A DNA stretch of 8,389 nt from a bacterium (GCA_027593305.1 JAQCJA010000175.1:1-8389); one strand, 5' to 3'; positions 1 to 6,408 are shown, counted from the stretch's first letter. A program made the numbers and translations. The notes: a model not told the origin generated them from the sequence alone.

Positions 1-223
1 GATCGAGGGCGTAGAAGATACCCCGCAGGCCCGCCCGCATGAGGGTGTCAGGCGAGATCTCCTCTATATAGTACTGCCGCACGTAGGTGACAATAGGAAT
101 CAGAGAGGTCTTGAGTTCCTCCGTCATCGACGTCTTTGCCTGGGACGAAGTCGCACTTTGCGGGCCCGTCGCAAGCAGGAGTGTCAGCAAGAGGCTGGCG
201 CCGGGGCTCAACCTGCGGATCAT
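1..223 (-). CDS. S41 (C-terminal processing) peptidase, N-terminal part; cut by window edge
   Basis: Only the first 74 codons are in the window; the gene continues past base 1. The ATG at 223-221 has a GGAG Shine-Dalgarno at 234-231, 7 bases upstream. The product begins MIRRLSPGASLLLTLLLATG, a secretory signal peptide (basic start, Leu-rich core), so the protein is exported. Residues about 38-74 include YVRQYYIEEISPDTLMRAG and end in GIFYALD. This matches the segment just ahead of the PDZ domain in CtpA-type S41 proteases, where a Y-V-x-x-x-Y-V/I stretch leads to GM/IxxxLDPHS. In this family a Ser/Lys dyad in the later part cleaves C-terminal tails of periplasmic proteins, often murein hydrolases. 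The catalytic residues, PDZ domain and stop lie outside, so activity is inferred. It diverges from an M23 murein peptidase gene, a fitting neighbour. The signal peptide and frame are seen directly; the family call rests on a short stretch. Confidence 0.77.
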   Translation of the reverse strand, partial: MIRRLSPGASLLLTLLLATGPQSATSSQAKTSMTEELKTSLIPIVTYVRQYYIEEISPDTLMRAGLRGIFYALD

Positions 224-239
224 GGACGATCTCCGGGAT

Positions 240-270
240 CGGATTGTTTTGTGGACGGATTGTATTGGGA
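240..270. repeat. Tandem imperfect repeat, 16 + 15 bases
   Basis: Two directly adjacent copies read CGGATTGTTTTGTGGA (240-255) and CGGATTGTATTGGGA (256-270). They differ by one substitution in the middle and by the region around a one-base indel. On the minus strand each contains ACAATCCG, and the copy at 256-270 supplies the candidate -10 hexamer TACAAT of the leftward protease gene. An adjacent pair overlapping a promoter could be a binding site for a regulator; that role is inferred from position only. Confidence 0.45.
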
Positions 271-286
271 GCCGGTGCTGCACGAA
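259..286 (-). promoter_or_regulatory. Possible sigma70-type promoter for the S41 protease gene
   Basis: On the minus strand TACAAT (264-259) is a good -10 hexamer, 35 bases upstream of the ATG at 223. Sixteen bases further upstream is TTCGTG (286-281), a poor -35 match, so the site would be weak or need an activator. It overlaps the tandem repeat at 240-270. Confidence 0.25.
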
Positions 287-470
287 ACGGGGCAAGGCTG
301 CTCTGCATCACGAGCTTTGGCGGCTGCCAAGATACTCAGGCTGCCCAACAGTGGCAAACTCCCGGAACCTGATACAGACCTGGTATTCGCTGCTGCAGGA
401 TTCACCCGGCGGAGCCGATCTACTTGGCTGAAGGGGAGTTCTGTGAGCCTGGTCGAAGTGCCAATGATTA

Positions 471-499
471 TTGACATTTACCAAGGCTCGATCTATACT
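471..499 (+). promoter_or_regulatory. Strong sigma70-type promoter for the M23 peptidase group
   Basis: TTGACA (471-476) is a perfect -35 hexamer. It is followed by exactly 17 bases and TATACT (494-499), a one-mismatch -10. The spacer and the sequence just upstream are the most AT-rich part of this otherwise GC-rich region. Transcription would start near 505-507, giving an untranslated leader of about 113 bases before the ATG at 619. This is the only near-consensus promoter I find in the window. It most likely drives the M23 peptidase, the FlgT-C-like gene and lptE. Confidence 0.75.
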
Positions 500-536
500 T
501 CCCGAACTTGTGAAAATTGCTGTTTCTGCGCACCAT

Positions 537-593
537 CGGGGTGAACGGCTACCCCGTTTCGACGCACGGCGACGCCTCGCGGTTCCAGCGCGG
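537..593 (+). promoter_or_regulatory. GC-rich hairpins in the 5' leader of the M23 peptidase mRNA
   Basis: Between the predicted transcription start (about 506) and the ATG at 619 there are two small hairpins. CGGGGT (537-542) pairs with ACCCCG (551-556) over an 8-base loop. CGCG (578-581) pairs with CGCG (589-592) over the 7-base loop GTTCCAG, plus a possible T-G pair outside. I do not recognise a known riboswitch or leader class. The structure could affect mRNA stability or translation, or be incidental to the high GC. Confidence 0.35.
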
Positions 594-618
594 CGCGTGC
601 CCTAAGACTGACGGATCT

Positions 619-1653
619 ATGCCCAGAAAACAAATCACTTTTATCATCATTCCGCCCGCCGACGGGCAGGTGCAGGAGTACAAGTTCGCCTCGCGCCTGT
701 TGTGGCTCGGCAGCTTCGTGCTGCTGGGGATCGTCGGCGCTCTCGGCTATTACGCCCTGCAGTTTCACACCCGGGTCGATCAGACGCTCGAGATCGCCGC
801 GCTCACGGAGCAGAACGAGCAACTCGTTCGCAGTCTCGATGGGACGCGACGTGATCTTGTCCACCTCGAGGGGCAGATGGATCAACTGGCTCTGCAGGAC
901 CAACGTCTGCGCGACTACCACGAAATGGAACCGGTCCGCGATGAGTATGGTGCCCTGGGTGTCGGTGGCAACGATGACCCGGAAGACCTTCCCATGGACT
1001 ATGCCAGCCTGCCGGCGCGCAAGCGGGCTCTGCTCTCCGATTTGTCGATGCGGATCGACGTGCTGAAACGCGAGGCCCTCTACCAGCGCGGGAGTTTCGC
1101 CGCCCTGGAGGATACCTTCCGCAACAACGAAGCCAACCTGCGCTTCATTCCGGCCATCTGGCCCGTCGATCGCAACAAAGCGTGGAAATCTTCCGACTTC
1201 GGCAAGCGTACCGACCCGTTTACCGGGCGTATCGCCATGCACAGCGGCATCGACATCGCCGGACGCACGGGGTTAGAGGTCCGGGCGACCGCTGATGGCC
1301 AGGTTGCGTTCGCCTATCTGGCCAAGGATCTTGGCAATGTGGTTGTCATAAACCACAACCCTGAGGTCATCGACGAGAACGGCAACGTCACGTACCGCCC
1401 CGGCATCCTGCGCACCGAGTATGGTCATCTGAGCAAGATCCTGGTGAAGAAAGGGGATCACGTGAGCCGCAATCAGGTCGTCGGCCTGATGGGCAACACG
1501 GGACGCTCCACTGGCCCGCACCTGCACTACGCGGTGCGGTATCAGGATCGTCGTCGGGGTGGCACGCGGGGCTACATCGACCCCCAGGAATACCTCCTCG
1601 ACAACAACAATGACGACCGCGCCTCCGCCTTCGTCGCTTCCGCCGCAGAGTGA
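619..1653 (+). CDS. Membrane-anchored M23 (LytM-type) murein endopeptidase with coiled coil
   Basis: This is a 344-residue zinc endopeptidase that probably cuts peptide cross-links of peptidoglycan in the periplasm. Residues 1-25 (MPRKQITFIIIPPADGQVQE onward) form the cytosolic lead seen in this subgroup. Residues 27-48 are one membrane helix. About 52-105 and 135-170 are Gln/Glu/Leu-rich and likely coiled coil, separated by an acidic linker (about 117-127). The LytM domain spans about 190-328. Predicted zinc ligands are H208 and D212 in MHSGID and H303 in HLH; H270 (YGHLS) and H301 are the catalytic histidines, so the active site looks complete. An extra stretch of about 18 residues (247-265) precedes the YGHLS motif. 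The frame is open upstream to a TTG at 517, but the family-typical start is the ATG at 619, which has only a weak GGA upstream. A strong promoter at 471-499 precedes it. It heads a group with the FlgT-C-like gene and lptE. Confidence 0.9.
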   Translation: MPRKQITFIIIPPADGQVQEYKFASRLLWLGSFVLLGIVGALGYYALQFHTRVDQTLEIAALTEQNEQLVRSLDGTRRDLVHLEGQMDQLALQDQRLRDYHEMEPVRDEYGALGVGGNDDPEDLPMDYASLPARKRALLSDLSMRIDVLKREALYQRGSFAALEDTFRNNEANLRFIPAIWPVDRNKAWKSSDFGKRTDPFTGRIAMHSGIDIAGRTGLEVRATADGQVAFAYLAKDLGNVVVINHNPEVIDENGNVTYRPGILRTEYGHLSKILVKKGDHVSRNQVVGLMGNTGRSTGPHLHYAVRYQDRRRGGTRGYIDPQEYLLDNNNDDRASAFVASAAE

Positions 1654-1687
1654 TCTTCCCGGCCTGACCCAGCAGACATCTTCCAGC

Positions 1688-1713
1688 CTTGTTCCGGGCC
1701 GGCCTGCGACAAG
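1688..1713. repeat. 26-base imperfect palindrome in the gap between M23 and FlgT-C-like genes
   Basis: Arms CTTGT (1688-1692) and ACAAG (1709-1713) are placed symmetrically around the 8-base palindrome GGCCGGCC (1697-1704), with two further G-T pairs and one mismatch between. It lies in the 85-base gap (1654-1738) and has no following T-run, so it is a poor intrinsic terminator. It could be an operator, an mRNA-processing hairpin or chance in GC-rich DNA. No convincing promoter is visible in this gap. Confidence 0.35.
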
Positions 1714-1738
1714 CGGGTCGGCTCGTTACATTTGCTGC

Positions 1739-2266
1739 ATGGAAGACGCGAAGAACATCACCGGGAAGGTCGCCGCCATCATCGATGCCACGACCCTCGT
1801 GCTCAATGTTGGCAGTGACCAGGGCGTCTGCGAAGGTCAGCTGTTCGTTATCGTCTCAACACATGACGAAGTCTTTGATCCGGACACCGGCGTCAGTCTC
1901 GGTCGGTGGGAATCGGTGAAAGGAAAGGTCGTTGTCACCCATGCGCAGGCTGCCATGGCGACTGCACGGTCGCCTCTGGTGGCCGAATCCGGTGACAGCA
2001 CCGGAACCCTGAGCGCAATGATGGTGCGTCACTCCTTCGGTCTGTATGGCGACCGAAATCTGGATCGGGCGCCACTGGAGGTCCGCTCAGGCTCGATCAC
2101 CGGCCGGCCACGGACGCAGCCGATTGAGATCGGCGATGTCGCCCGCCTGCTGTCTCCTGCAGGCGGCGATGAGCATGTCCGAAGCAGGACGAACCAACCT
2201 GGCGCCAGTCTGCCGTCGAACAAGTACGGCAGTGCACTGCCGGCACAGGGCGGGAATGAGGCGTAA
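1739..2266 (+). CDS. Small protein resembling the FlgT C-terminal domain
   Basis: This is a 175-residue protein. Residues about 6-75 follow the pattern of the FlgT C-terminal-like beta fold: GKVAAIIDATTLVLNVGSDQ, then GVCEGQLFVIV, then FDPDTGVSLGRWE and KGKVVVTHAQ. In such domains a strand pair with G-x-x-x-G-V-x-x-G-x-x-F is followed by a 'DPDTG..LG' loop and a final strand. Residues 130-138 (EIGDVARLL) resemble the 'vGD.v' closing strand found in such proteins. The last 35 residues are Gly/Ser/Pro-rich and probably disordered. No signal peptide or membrane helix is seen, so it is predicted cytosolic unless the start is wrong. The ATG at 1739 is the only usable in-frame start before the domain but has no clear Shine-Dalgarno. 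It overlaps lptE by 11 bases, which argues for translational coupling and a link to envelope work. The biochemical function is unknown. Confidence 0.75.
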   Translation: MEDAKNITGKVAAIIDATTLVLNVGSDQGVCEGQLFVIVSTHDEVFDPDTGVSLGRWESVKGKVVVTHAQAAMATARSPLVAESGDSTGTLSAMMVRHSFGLYGDRNLDRAPLEVRSGSITGRPRTQPIEIGDVARLLSPAGGDEHVRSRTNQPGASLPSNKYGSALPAQGGNEA

Positions 2267-2771
2267 CAGCCGTTGCCGCGTGGGGACGTGGCTGAACCTG
2301 GGTTTGGCTCTGTTTCTCGGGGGCTGTGCACACTACTCGACCAGCGCCGGCCTCGTGGGTGGCATCAAGACGGTGGCCATTCCCACGGCCGAAAACGAGA
2401 CCTCTGAAGTCGACGTCGGCCAGCGCCTGACCGACCGTGCCACCGAGGCTTTTCTGGCCGACGGCCGTCTGCGTGTTGTTGATGAGGAATCGGCGGACGC
2501 CCTGTTGCTGCTGCGGGTCCAGAGCCTCGAGGACAACCCCTTCACTTTCACCGCTGCCGAGGTGACCGAGCAATACCGTTTTCGCGTGTTTGCCCGTGCC
2601 ATCCTCAAACGCACCAGTGACAGCAGTGACCTGCTCGAGATCGCCAGACTTGTCGGTTGGGGGACGTACGATGCCGCGCTCCCGGATGAGGAGGGGCGCG
2701 ATCTGGCCGTCGACGCGGCGATGGACATGATTATTGAAGAGATCGTGGATCGGACGACGGCGTCCTGGTAG
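2256..2771 (+). CDS. lptE: LptE-family LPS-assembly lipoprotein
   Basis: This is a 171-residue predicted outer-membrane lipoprotein. The signal peptide ends in the lipobox LGGC (residues 21-24), so C24 would be lipidated. Alanine at the next position favours outer-membrane sorting. The mature part has hallmarks of the widespread LptE family: GIKTVAIPTAENETSE (36-51), then RLTDRATEAFLADGRLRVVD (57-76) with EESAD, then a strand-rich region with EDNPFTF and VTEQYRFRV. LptE plugs the LptD barrel and helps insert lipopolysaccharide into the outer leaflet. Length is normal for the family. The ATG at 2256 lies inside the end of the upstream gene (11-base overlap), with AGGG at 2247-2250 as the ribosome site. 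It is last in a rightward group with an M23 peptidase and a FlgT-C-like gene, and converges on the nhaC-family gene with a 9-base gap. LptD is not in the window. The family match is from motifs; the LPS role is known for the family. Confidence 0.82.
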   Translation: MRRNSRCRVGTWLNLGLALFLGGCAHYSTSAGLVGGIKTVAIPTAENETSEVDVGQRLTDRATEAFLADGRLRVVDEESADALLLLRVQSLEDNPFTFTAAEVTEQYRFRVFARAILKRTSDSSDLLEIARLVGWGTYDAALPDEEGRDLAVDAAMDMIIEEIVDRTTASW

Positions 2772-2774
2772 CAG

Positions 2775-2818
2775 CGCCGCTCAGGCGGTGGCCTGATCCG
2801 GGTCTTTCCCAAAGACCC
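2775..2818. terminator. Two inverted repeats at the tail-to-tail gene junction; possible terminators
   Basis: CGCCGC (2775-2780), loop TCAG, GCGGTG (2785-2790) forms a 6-base stem starting 4 bases after the lptE stop. A second, perfect 8-base inverted repeat follows: GGGTCTTT (2800-2807), loop CCC, AAAGACCC (2811-2818). Both overlap the last codons of the leftward nhaC-family gene. Neither is followed by a clear T-run on either strand, so factor-independent termination is uncertain. They may instead protect the 3' ends of the converging transcripts. Confidence 0.3.
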
Positions 2819-4478
2819 ACATGCCGACACAAATGACAATGGATCCCAGCAGCAGGCCGACCCAGGCGGGCCAGAACAGGGCGGTACCGACGTAGCCGAC
2901 GAGTGCGGCGACGGCCATGGTCGCCAGGGCATATGGGAGCTGGGTCTTCACGTGATCGAGATGGTCACAACCAGAGGCAACACTCGACAACACCGTCGTG
3001 TCACTGATCGGCGAGCAGTGGTCGCCGAAAATCGCGCCGTCGAGTACCGCCGAGGCGACCAGAACGGCGACCGGCATCCCACCCAGATCGTGCGCCAGCG
3101 GGATCGTGGTCGGCAACAGAATGGCCATCGTTGCCCACGATGAACCGATGGAGAAGGCGACCACCGACCCCAGCAGAAACACGAGAACCGGCAGTGCAGC
3201 CGCCGGCAGACTGTCACCCAGGGCGGCCACCAGATAGTCGCTGGTGCCAACGGCGCCGCACGCCTCCTTGATGGCCCAGGCGAGCACGAGGATCACGAGA
3301 GCCCGGCTGAATCCCGTGACGCCGCCTGCCCAGGCTCGCAGGGCGCGCATGGGTTTGATGGGGAAACGGCCCGTCCCATCCCGTCGGCTCACGGCAAGTC
3401 CGAAAGCCAACAGCGAACCGGCCATGGCGGCGACAAACATGACACGGGCGACATCGGCGTTGGAAAAAACCGTGGTCCAGTATCCCTGACTGAAGAAACC
3501 GTCCCGAGCCCGTGCGGCGGCAACAGCGGCGACGCTCCAGGCGTCGAGTTGCATGCCGGCCAGAACGCCGCCCACCACCACGGCTACCGGTAGCGCAGCG
3601 ATGCGCCAGTCCCCGACGATGCCTGACGGAACCTCGAGGCCACGGTCCTCATTGCCCGCCATCGGCTGGGCTCCGGCGCGCACGACTTCGCCTGTCGTAG
3701 TGGCGCGTCGTTCGGCGGCGAGCATCGGCCCGAAATCCCGCCGCAACAGCACGCCGGCACCGACAAAGACGAGGGCGAACAGGCAATAGAACCGGCTGGG
3801 CAGGGCGCGGAAGAACAACTCATAGCCTGAGATGCCGGCACCCACGGATACCATGGCGTCGTCGAAGAGGCCGACTTCGTACCCAATCCACGTGCTGATC
3901 AGGGCAATGCCGGCGACGGGGGCGGCGGTCGAGTCCACCAGATACGCGAGTTTCTCGCGCGAGATGCGAAAGCGGTCGAAGACAGGACGCATCGTTGTGC
4001 CGACAACGAGGGTGTTGGCGTAGTCGTCGAAGAAGATGGCCATGCCCAGCAGCCACGCCGACAGACGCGCCGTACGTTTGCCATCGGCGCTGCGCGCGAG
4101 CCGGTCGGCGATACCCCGGGTGCCTCCCGCGACGGAAACAACGCGCACCATGCCGATGAGGGACACCGTAAAGGCCAGGATGTATAGCTGAAAGGAATCG
4201 CTCAGCGGTGTCCATACGTAGCCGATGGTCGCTGCAACCGCGACATCGGCAACGCCGTCAACAAAGGCAGTGTCCGGCGGCAGCGCGATGATGGCGGCCC
4301 CAACCAGGGCCGAACAGAGCCCGAGAACGAGTTGGCCCGTGAGCATGGCGACGGAGATCGCGCACAATGGCGGGAACAGACTCCAACCGCCATGGGTGCC
4401 GAAGGAGGGCAGAACGACACCACTGACCAGGGCACTGAGGCAGATGGCTGCAGCATAACGCGCCGGCAATTTGCGCAA
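2781..4478 (-). CDS. NhaC-family Na+/H+ antiporter
   Basis: This is a polytopic inner-membrane protein of 565 residues with roughly a dozen hydrophobic segments. It is expected to export Na+ in exchange for H+. Family signs are an FDDYANTLVVGTTMRPVFDR stretch (150-169) followed by DSTAAPVAGIALISTW (182-197), then GSSWATMAILLPTTIPLAHD (445-464), then GAIFGDHCSPISDTTVLSS (481-499) near the end. The conserved Asp pair of FDDYAN and the Asp/His/Ser of GDHCSPISD are all present. A less hydrophobic stretch at about 253-290 is a probable cytosolic loop. The start is taken as the TTG at 4478, with an in-frame TGA (the upstream symporter stop) 33 bases before it. A second TTG lies 9 bases downstream, and no ATG occurs before residue 45, after the first hydrophobic segment. 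The Shine-Dalgarno is poor. It is third after gdhA and a sodium:solute symporter, consistent with returning Na+ taken in by the symporter. The exact ion and coupling are inferred; malate/lactate antiport is an alternative in this superfamily. Confidence 0.87.
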   Translation of the reverse strand: MRKLPARYAAAICLSALVSGVVLPSFGTHGGWSLFPPLCAISVAMLTGQLVLGLCSALVGAAIIALPPDTAFVDGVADVAVAATIGYVWTPLSDSFQLYILAFTVSLIGMVRVVSVAGGTRGIADRLARSADGKRTARLSAWLLGMAIFFDDYANTLVVGTTMRPVFDRFRISREKLAYLVDSTAAPVAGIALISTWIGYEVGLFDDAMVSVGAGISGYELFFRALPSRFYCLFALVFVGAGVLLRRDFGPMLAAERRATTTGEVVRAGAQPMAGNEDRGLEVPSGIVGDWRIAALPVAVVVGGVLAGMQLDAWSVAAVAAARARDGFFSQGYWTTVFSNADVARVMFVAAMAGSLLAFGLAVSRRDGTGRFPIKPMRALRAWAGGVTGFSRALVILVLAWAIKEACGAVGTSDYLVAALGDSLPAAALPVLVFLLGSVVAFSIGSSWATMAILLPTTIPLAHDLGGMPVAVLVASAVLDGAIFGDHCSPISDTTVLSSVASGCDHLDHVKTQLPYALATMAVAALVGYVGTALFWPAWVGLLLGSIVICVGMWVFGKDPDQATA

Positions 4479-4511
4479 CGAATCGATGGGCGCCGCCGAA
4501 GGATCCGCCGC

Positions 4512-6407
4512 TCAGTCGGGCTCGGCCAGGGCTCTGACCTCATTTCTGGGACCCGTCGACATCTCGAGCTTGAAGGCGAGCAGATACATCATGACGACAC
4601 CGATGGCCCACCAGGCGCCCTGCCAGAGCCACAGTGTGGGAATGCCAAAGCTCCAGGCTGCAGGATCGGTTTCGTTGCCCAATACCGCGAAGGGGCCGAT
4701 GGCGCAGAGAAACCAGACCCCCACCAGAACCCACACCGGCTTCTTCCAGCGCTGTACATGCGGCGCCAGGCCCGTGTGTTCACGGAGGAACTCGTGAGCC
4801 TCCTCGCGATGCCGTCGACCATCGGTGCCGCGATCCTGAGTCAGGGCACTGACGAGAACACAGGTGCCCAGGTTGAACAGAATGCCCCAACCGGCGCTGT
4901 GGATCGTCAGAGGATAGCGACCAATGCCGATCAGGCCACCCAGTTCAGTGACATACGTGACAGTGACGGCAATGATGCCGGCGATAAGTCCGAGGACGAC
5001 GCCTTTCGGGGTGAACCAACGAAAATAACAGATTCCCAGCAGGGCGGGCCACATCTGAAAGCCATACGAGACGGCAGCGCCACCCAGCAGCACCAGCAGG
5101 TCACCCGAGGAGAGGCCCACCATCAGTGCCAGGACGACGATGACAAACACAGTCATCCGGCCCACGAGAACCTGCACGCCGTGGGATGCACCCCTGGAGA
5201 AGAAGTGCCGGTAGATGTCTCGCGTGATGATGCCGCTGGCTGTCGACATGTAGGCAGCCCCCGTGGACTGCATGGCCGCCAGGGCGCAGACACACAGCAG
5301 GCCTATGAGCCACGGGTAGTTCTGCTCGAGCGATCCGATCAGATAGGGGACCAAGTAGTCGGTAATGGGTTTGCCCGCCTCGTTCGTCGGCAGGCCAAGC
5401 TTCTGCGTGCCCTCCAGGATTTCATGATACAGCACCGAGCCGCTGAGCCCCTGGATGGCGGTGAAGACGAACATGATACCGCCAATGGCAAGGGAAGAGG
5501 CGAAAACCTGTTGCCAGGGGAAAGGCTTGGGATCCTTGTTGGCGAAGGCCCACATGCTGAAAGCCGGCGCCGACTGAATCCCCATCAGGGCGAACATGTA
5601 CGTGAGGATCATCACTGCCGTCCAGGCGCCGCCGGAACTGTCGAAAAACATTGTCCCGGCCCGCTCCAGAAATGAACTCGACTCGGGTCGGGTCGGGATG
5701 GCAACCATATCCGGCTTGATCCGCGCCAGGCCGGCAAGCCCATCCTTGAAAGCAGACCAACCGCCCACCAGGTCCAGAGCGACGAAACCGAGGATGACGA
5801 TGCCGAGGGCAAGCAGAACACACTGGGCGCAATCGACATAGGCAACCGAGCGCAAGCCACCGGAGGCGACGTAGATAAAGACGACAACAGACAGCAGAAT
5901 GGCGCCCCCCTCGATGGAGCCAAGAAAGCTGTTCTCCAGGGGCGTATTTTCGACGAGCCGGCTGAAGAGCAACCCCGAAGCGCGCAACTGAATGCCCAGG
6001 TAGGGAACGGAGAAGATCATGGCAACCAGCGCGGTGAGAAGGCGCATGGCGTCGGTCTTGTAATAGTCGGCGAACATCTCGCCCGGGGTGATGTAGCCGT
6101 AGCGTTTGCCGAGGAGCCACTGGCGCTTGAGGAACATGACACCGGTGAAGGGAATCGTGATCGCGTAGAATGAAGCGAAGGCGTAGGGCAAGCCGACGTT
6201 GAAGATCGTGCCGGGGTGACCGACAAAGGTCCAACCGGAGAATGACGTCGCCGTTGCGGCAAGGACGAAAACCCACAGACCGATGGATCGTCCGGCGATG
6301 AAGTAATCACTGGCGGTGCGTGCCTGACGGGCGCCCTTGATTCCCCAATAGATGCAGTAGGACCAGTACCCGACCGTAAAGAGGACGAGCCATACGAGCT
6401 TTTCCAA
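4512..6407 (-). CDS. Sodium:solute symporter (SSS family) with extra C-terminal two-helix region
   Basis: This is a 631-residue inner-membrane transporter of the LeuT-fold SSS family, which takes up solutes with Na+. Family features in order: DYFIAGRSIGLWVFVLA (34-50), ATSFSGWTFVGHPG (53-66), YGYITPGEMFADYY (103-116), and FIYVASGGLRSVAYVDCAQ (177-195). STGAAYMSTASGIITRDIY (381-399) is the helix-8 signature, with serines expected at the Na2 sodium site. The core ends near residue 525. After a charged linker (about 525-555, with EEAHEFLREHTG) come two more hydrophobic helices (about 557-576 and 590-613), with PFAVLGNETDP and FGIPTLWLWQGAWW between or within them. This tail resembles the small DUF3311-type partner proteins of some symporters. 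The start is the TTG at 6407, one base after the gdhA stop; no other start codon is available upstream, and translation is probably coupled to gdhA. Substrate is unknown; linkage to glutamate dehydrogenase suggests an amino or organic acid. Confidence 0.87.
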   Translation of the reverse strand: MEKLVWLVLFTVGYWSYCIYWGIKGARQARTASDYFIAGRSIGLWVFVLAATATSFSGWTFVGHPGTIFNVGLPYAFASFYAITIPFTGVMFLKRQWLLGKRYGYITPGEMFADYYKTDAMRLLTALVAMIFSVPYLGIQLRASGLLFSRLVENTPLENSFLGSIEGGAILLSVVVFIYVASGGLRSVAYVDCAQCVLLALGIVILGFVALDLVGGWSAFKDGLAGLARIKPDMVAIPTRPESSSFLERAGTMFFDSSGGAWTAVMILTYMFALMGIQSAPAFSMWAFANKDPKPFPWQQVFASSLAIGGIMFVFTAIQGLSGSVLYHEILEGTQKLGLPTNEAGKPITDYLVPYLIGSLEQNYPWLIGLLCVCALAAMQSTGAAYMSTASGIITRDIYRHFFSRGASHGVQVLVGRMTVFVIVVLALMVGLSSGDLLVLLGGAAVSYGFQMWPALLGICYFRWFTPKGVVLGLIAGIIAVTVTYVTELGGLIGIGRYPLTIHSAGWGILFNLGTCVLVSALTQDRGTDGRRHREEAHEFLREHTGLAPHVQRWKKPVWVLVGVWFLCAIGPFAVLGNETDPAAWSFGIPTLWLWQGAWWAIGVVMMYLLAFKLEMSTGPRNEVRALAEPD

Positions 6408-6408
6408 C

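Larger units (their letters stand above)
224..618. promoter_or_regulatory. Divergent intergenic control region between protease and M23 peptidase genes
   Basis: These 395 bases separate two divergent genes. No reading frame here has both a plausible start signal and a protein-like composition. The left third holds a tandem imperfect repeat and a possible leftward promoter. The centre (about 290-460) shows nothing I can name beyond a short direct repeat, GGCTGCCAA/GGCTGCCCAA, near 322-348. The right part carries a strong rightward promoter at 471-499 and a leader with GC-rich hairpins. The length is more than two promoters need, so a regulatory or small RNA element in the centre is possible but not demonstrated. 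Confidence 0.6.

Noticed and set aside
87..544. Several overlapping rightward frames and a leftward 85-codon frame in the intergenic region
   Set aside because: They overlap each other and the protease gene, lack ribosome sites and show no recognisable domain or hydrophobic pattern. They are expected in GC-rich DNA.
517..618. N-terminal extension of the M23 peptidase to the TTG at 517
   Set aside because: It adds 34 residues with no family character and no ribosome site, and begins only about 11 bases after the predicted transcription start. The ATG at 619 gives the family-typical N-terminus.
537..620. tmRNA-like start: GGGGTGA followed by TTTCGACG, preceded by a strong promoter
   Set aside because: A tmRNA needs about 350 bases and a tRNA-like 3' half. 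The M23 coding sequence starts at 619, and no T-arm plus acceptor match to the GGGG end is visible downstream.
493..1242. 249-codon leftward frame opposite the M23 gene
   Set aside because: It is antisense to a gene with intact catalytic motifs; its composition is that of a mirror frame in GC-rich coding DNA.
1559..1738. Longer start for the FlgT-C-like protein overlapping the M23 gene
   Set aside because: The added 60 residues are Thr/Ser/Pro-rich readings of the M23 3' end in another frame. The domain begins right after the ATG at 1739.
4479..4543. Alternative longer start for the antiporter
   Set aside because: An in-frame TGA, the symporter stop at 4514-4512, blocks extension. The overlapping frame starting at 4543 is a different frame without membrane character.
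4332..5675. 447-codon rightward frame opposite the symporter and antiporter genes
   Set aside because: It is long, but rich in Gln/His/Asp/Arg as expected for the reverse strand of membrane-protein genes. It has no domain, and it crosses the real gene boundary between the two transporters.
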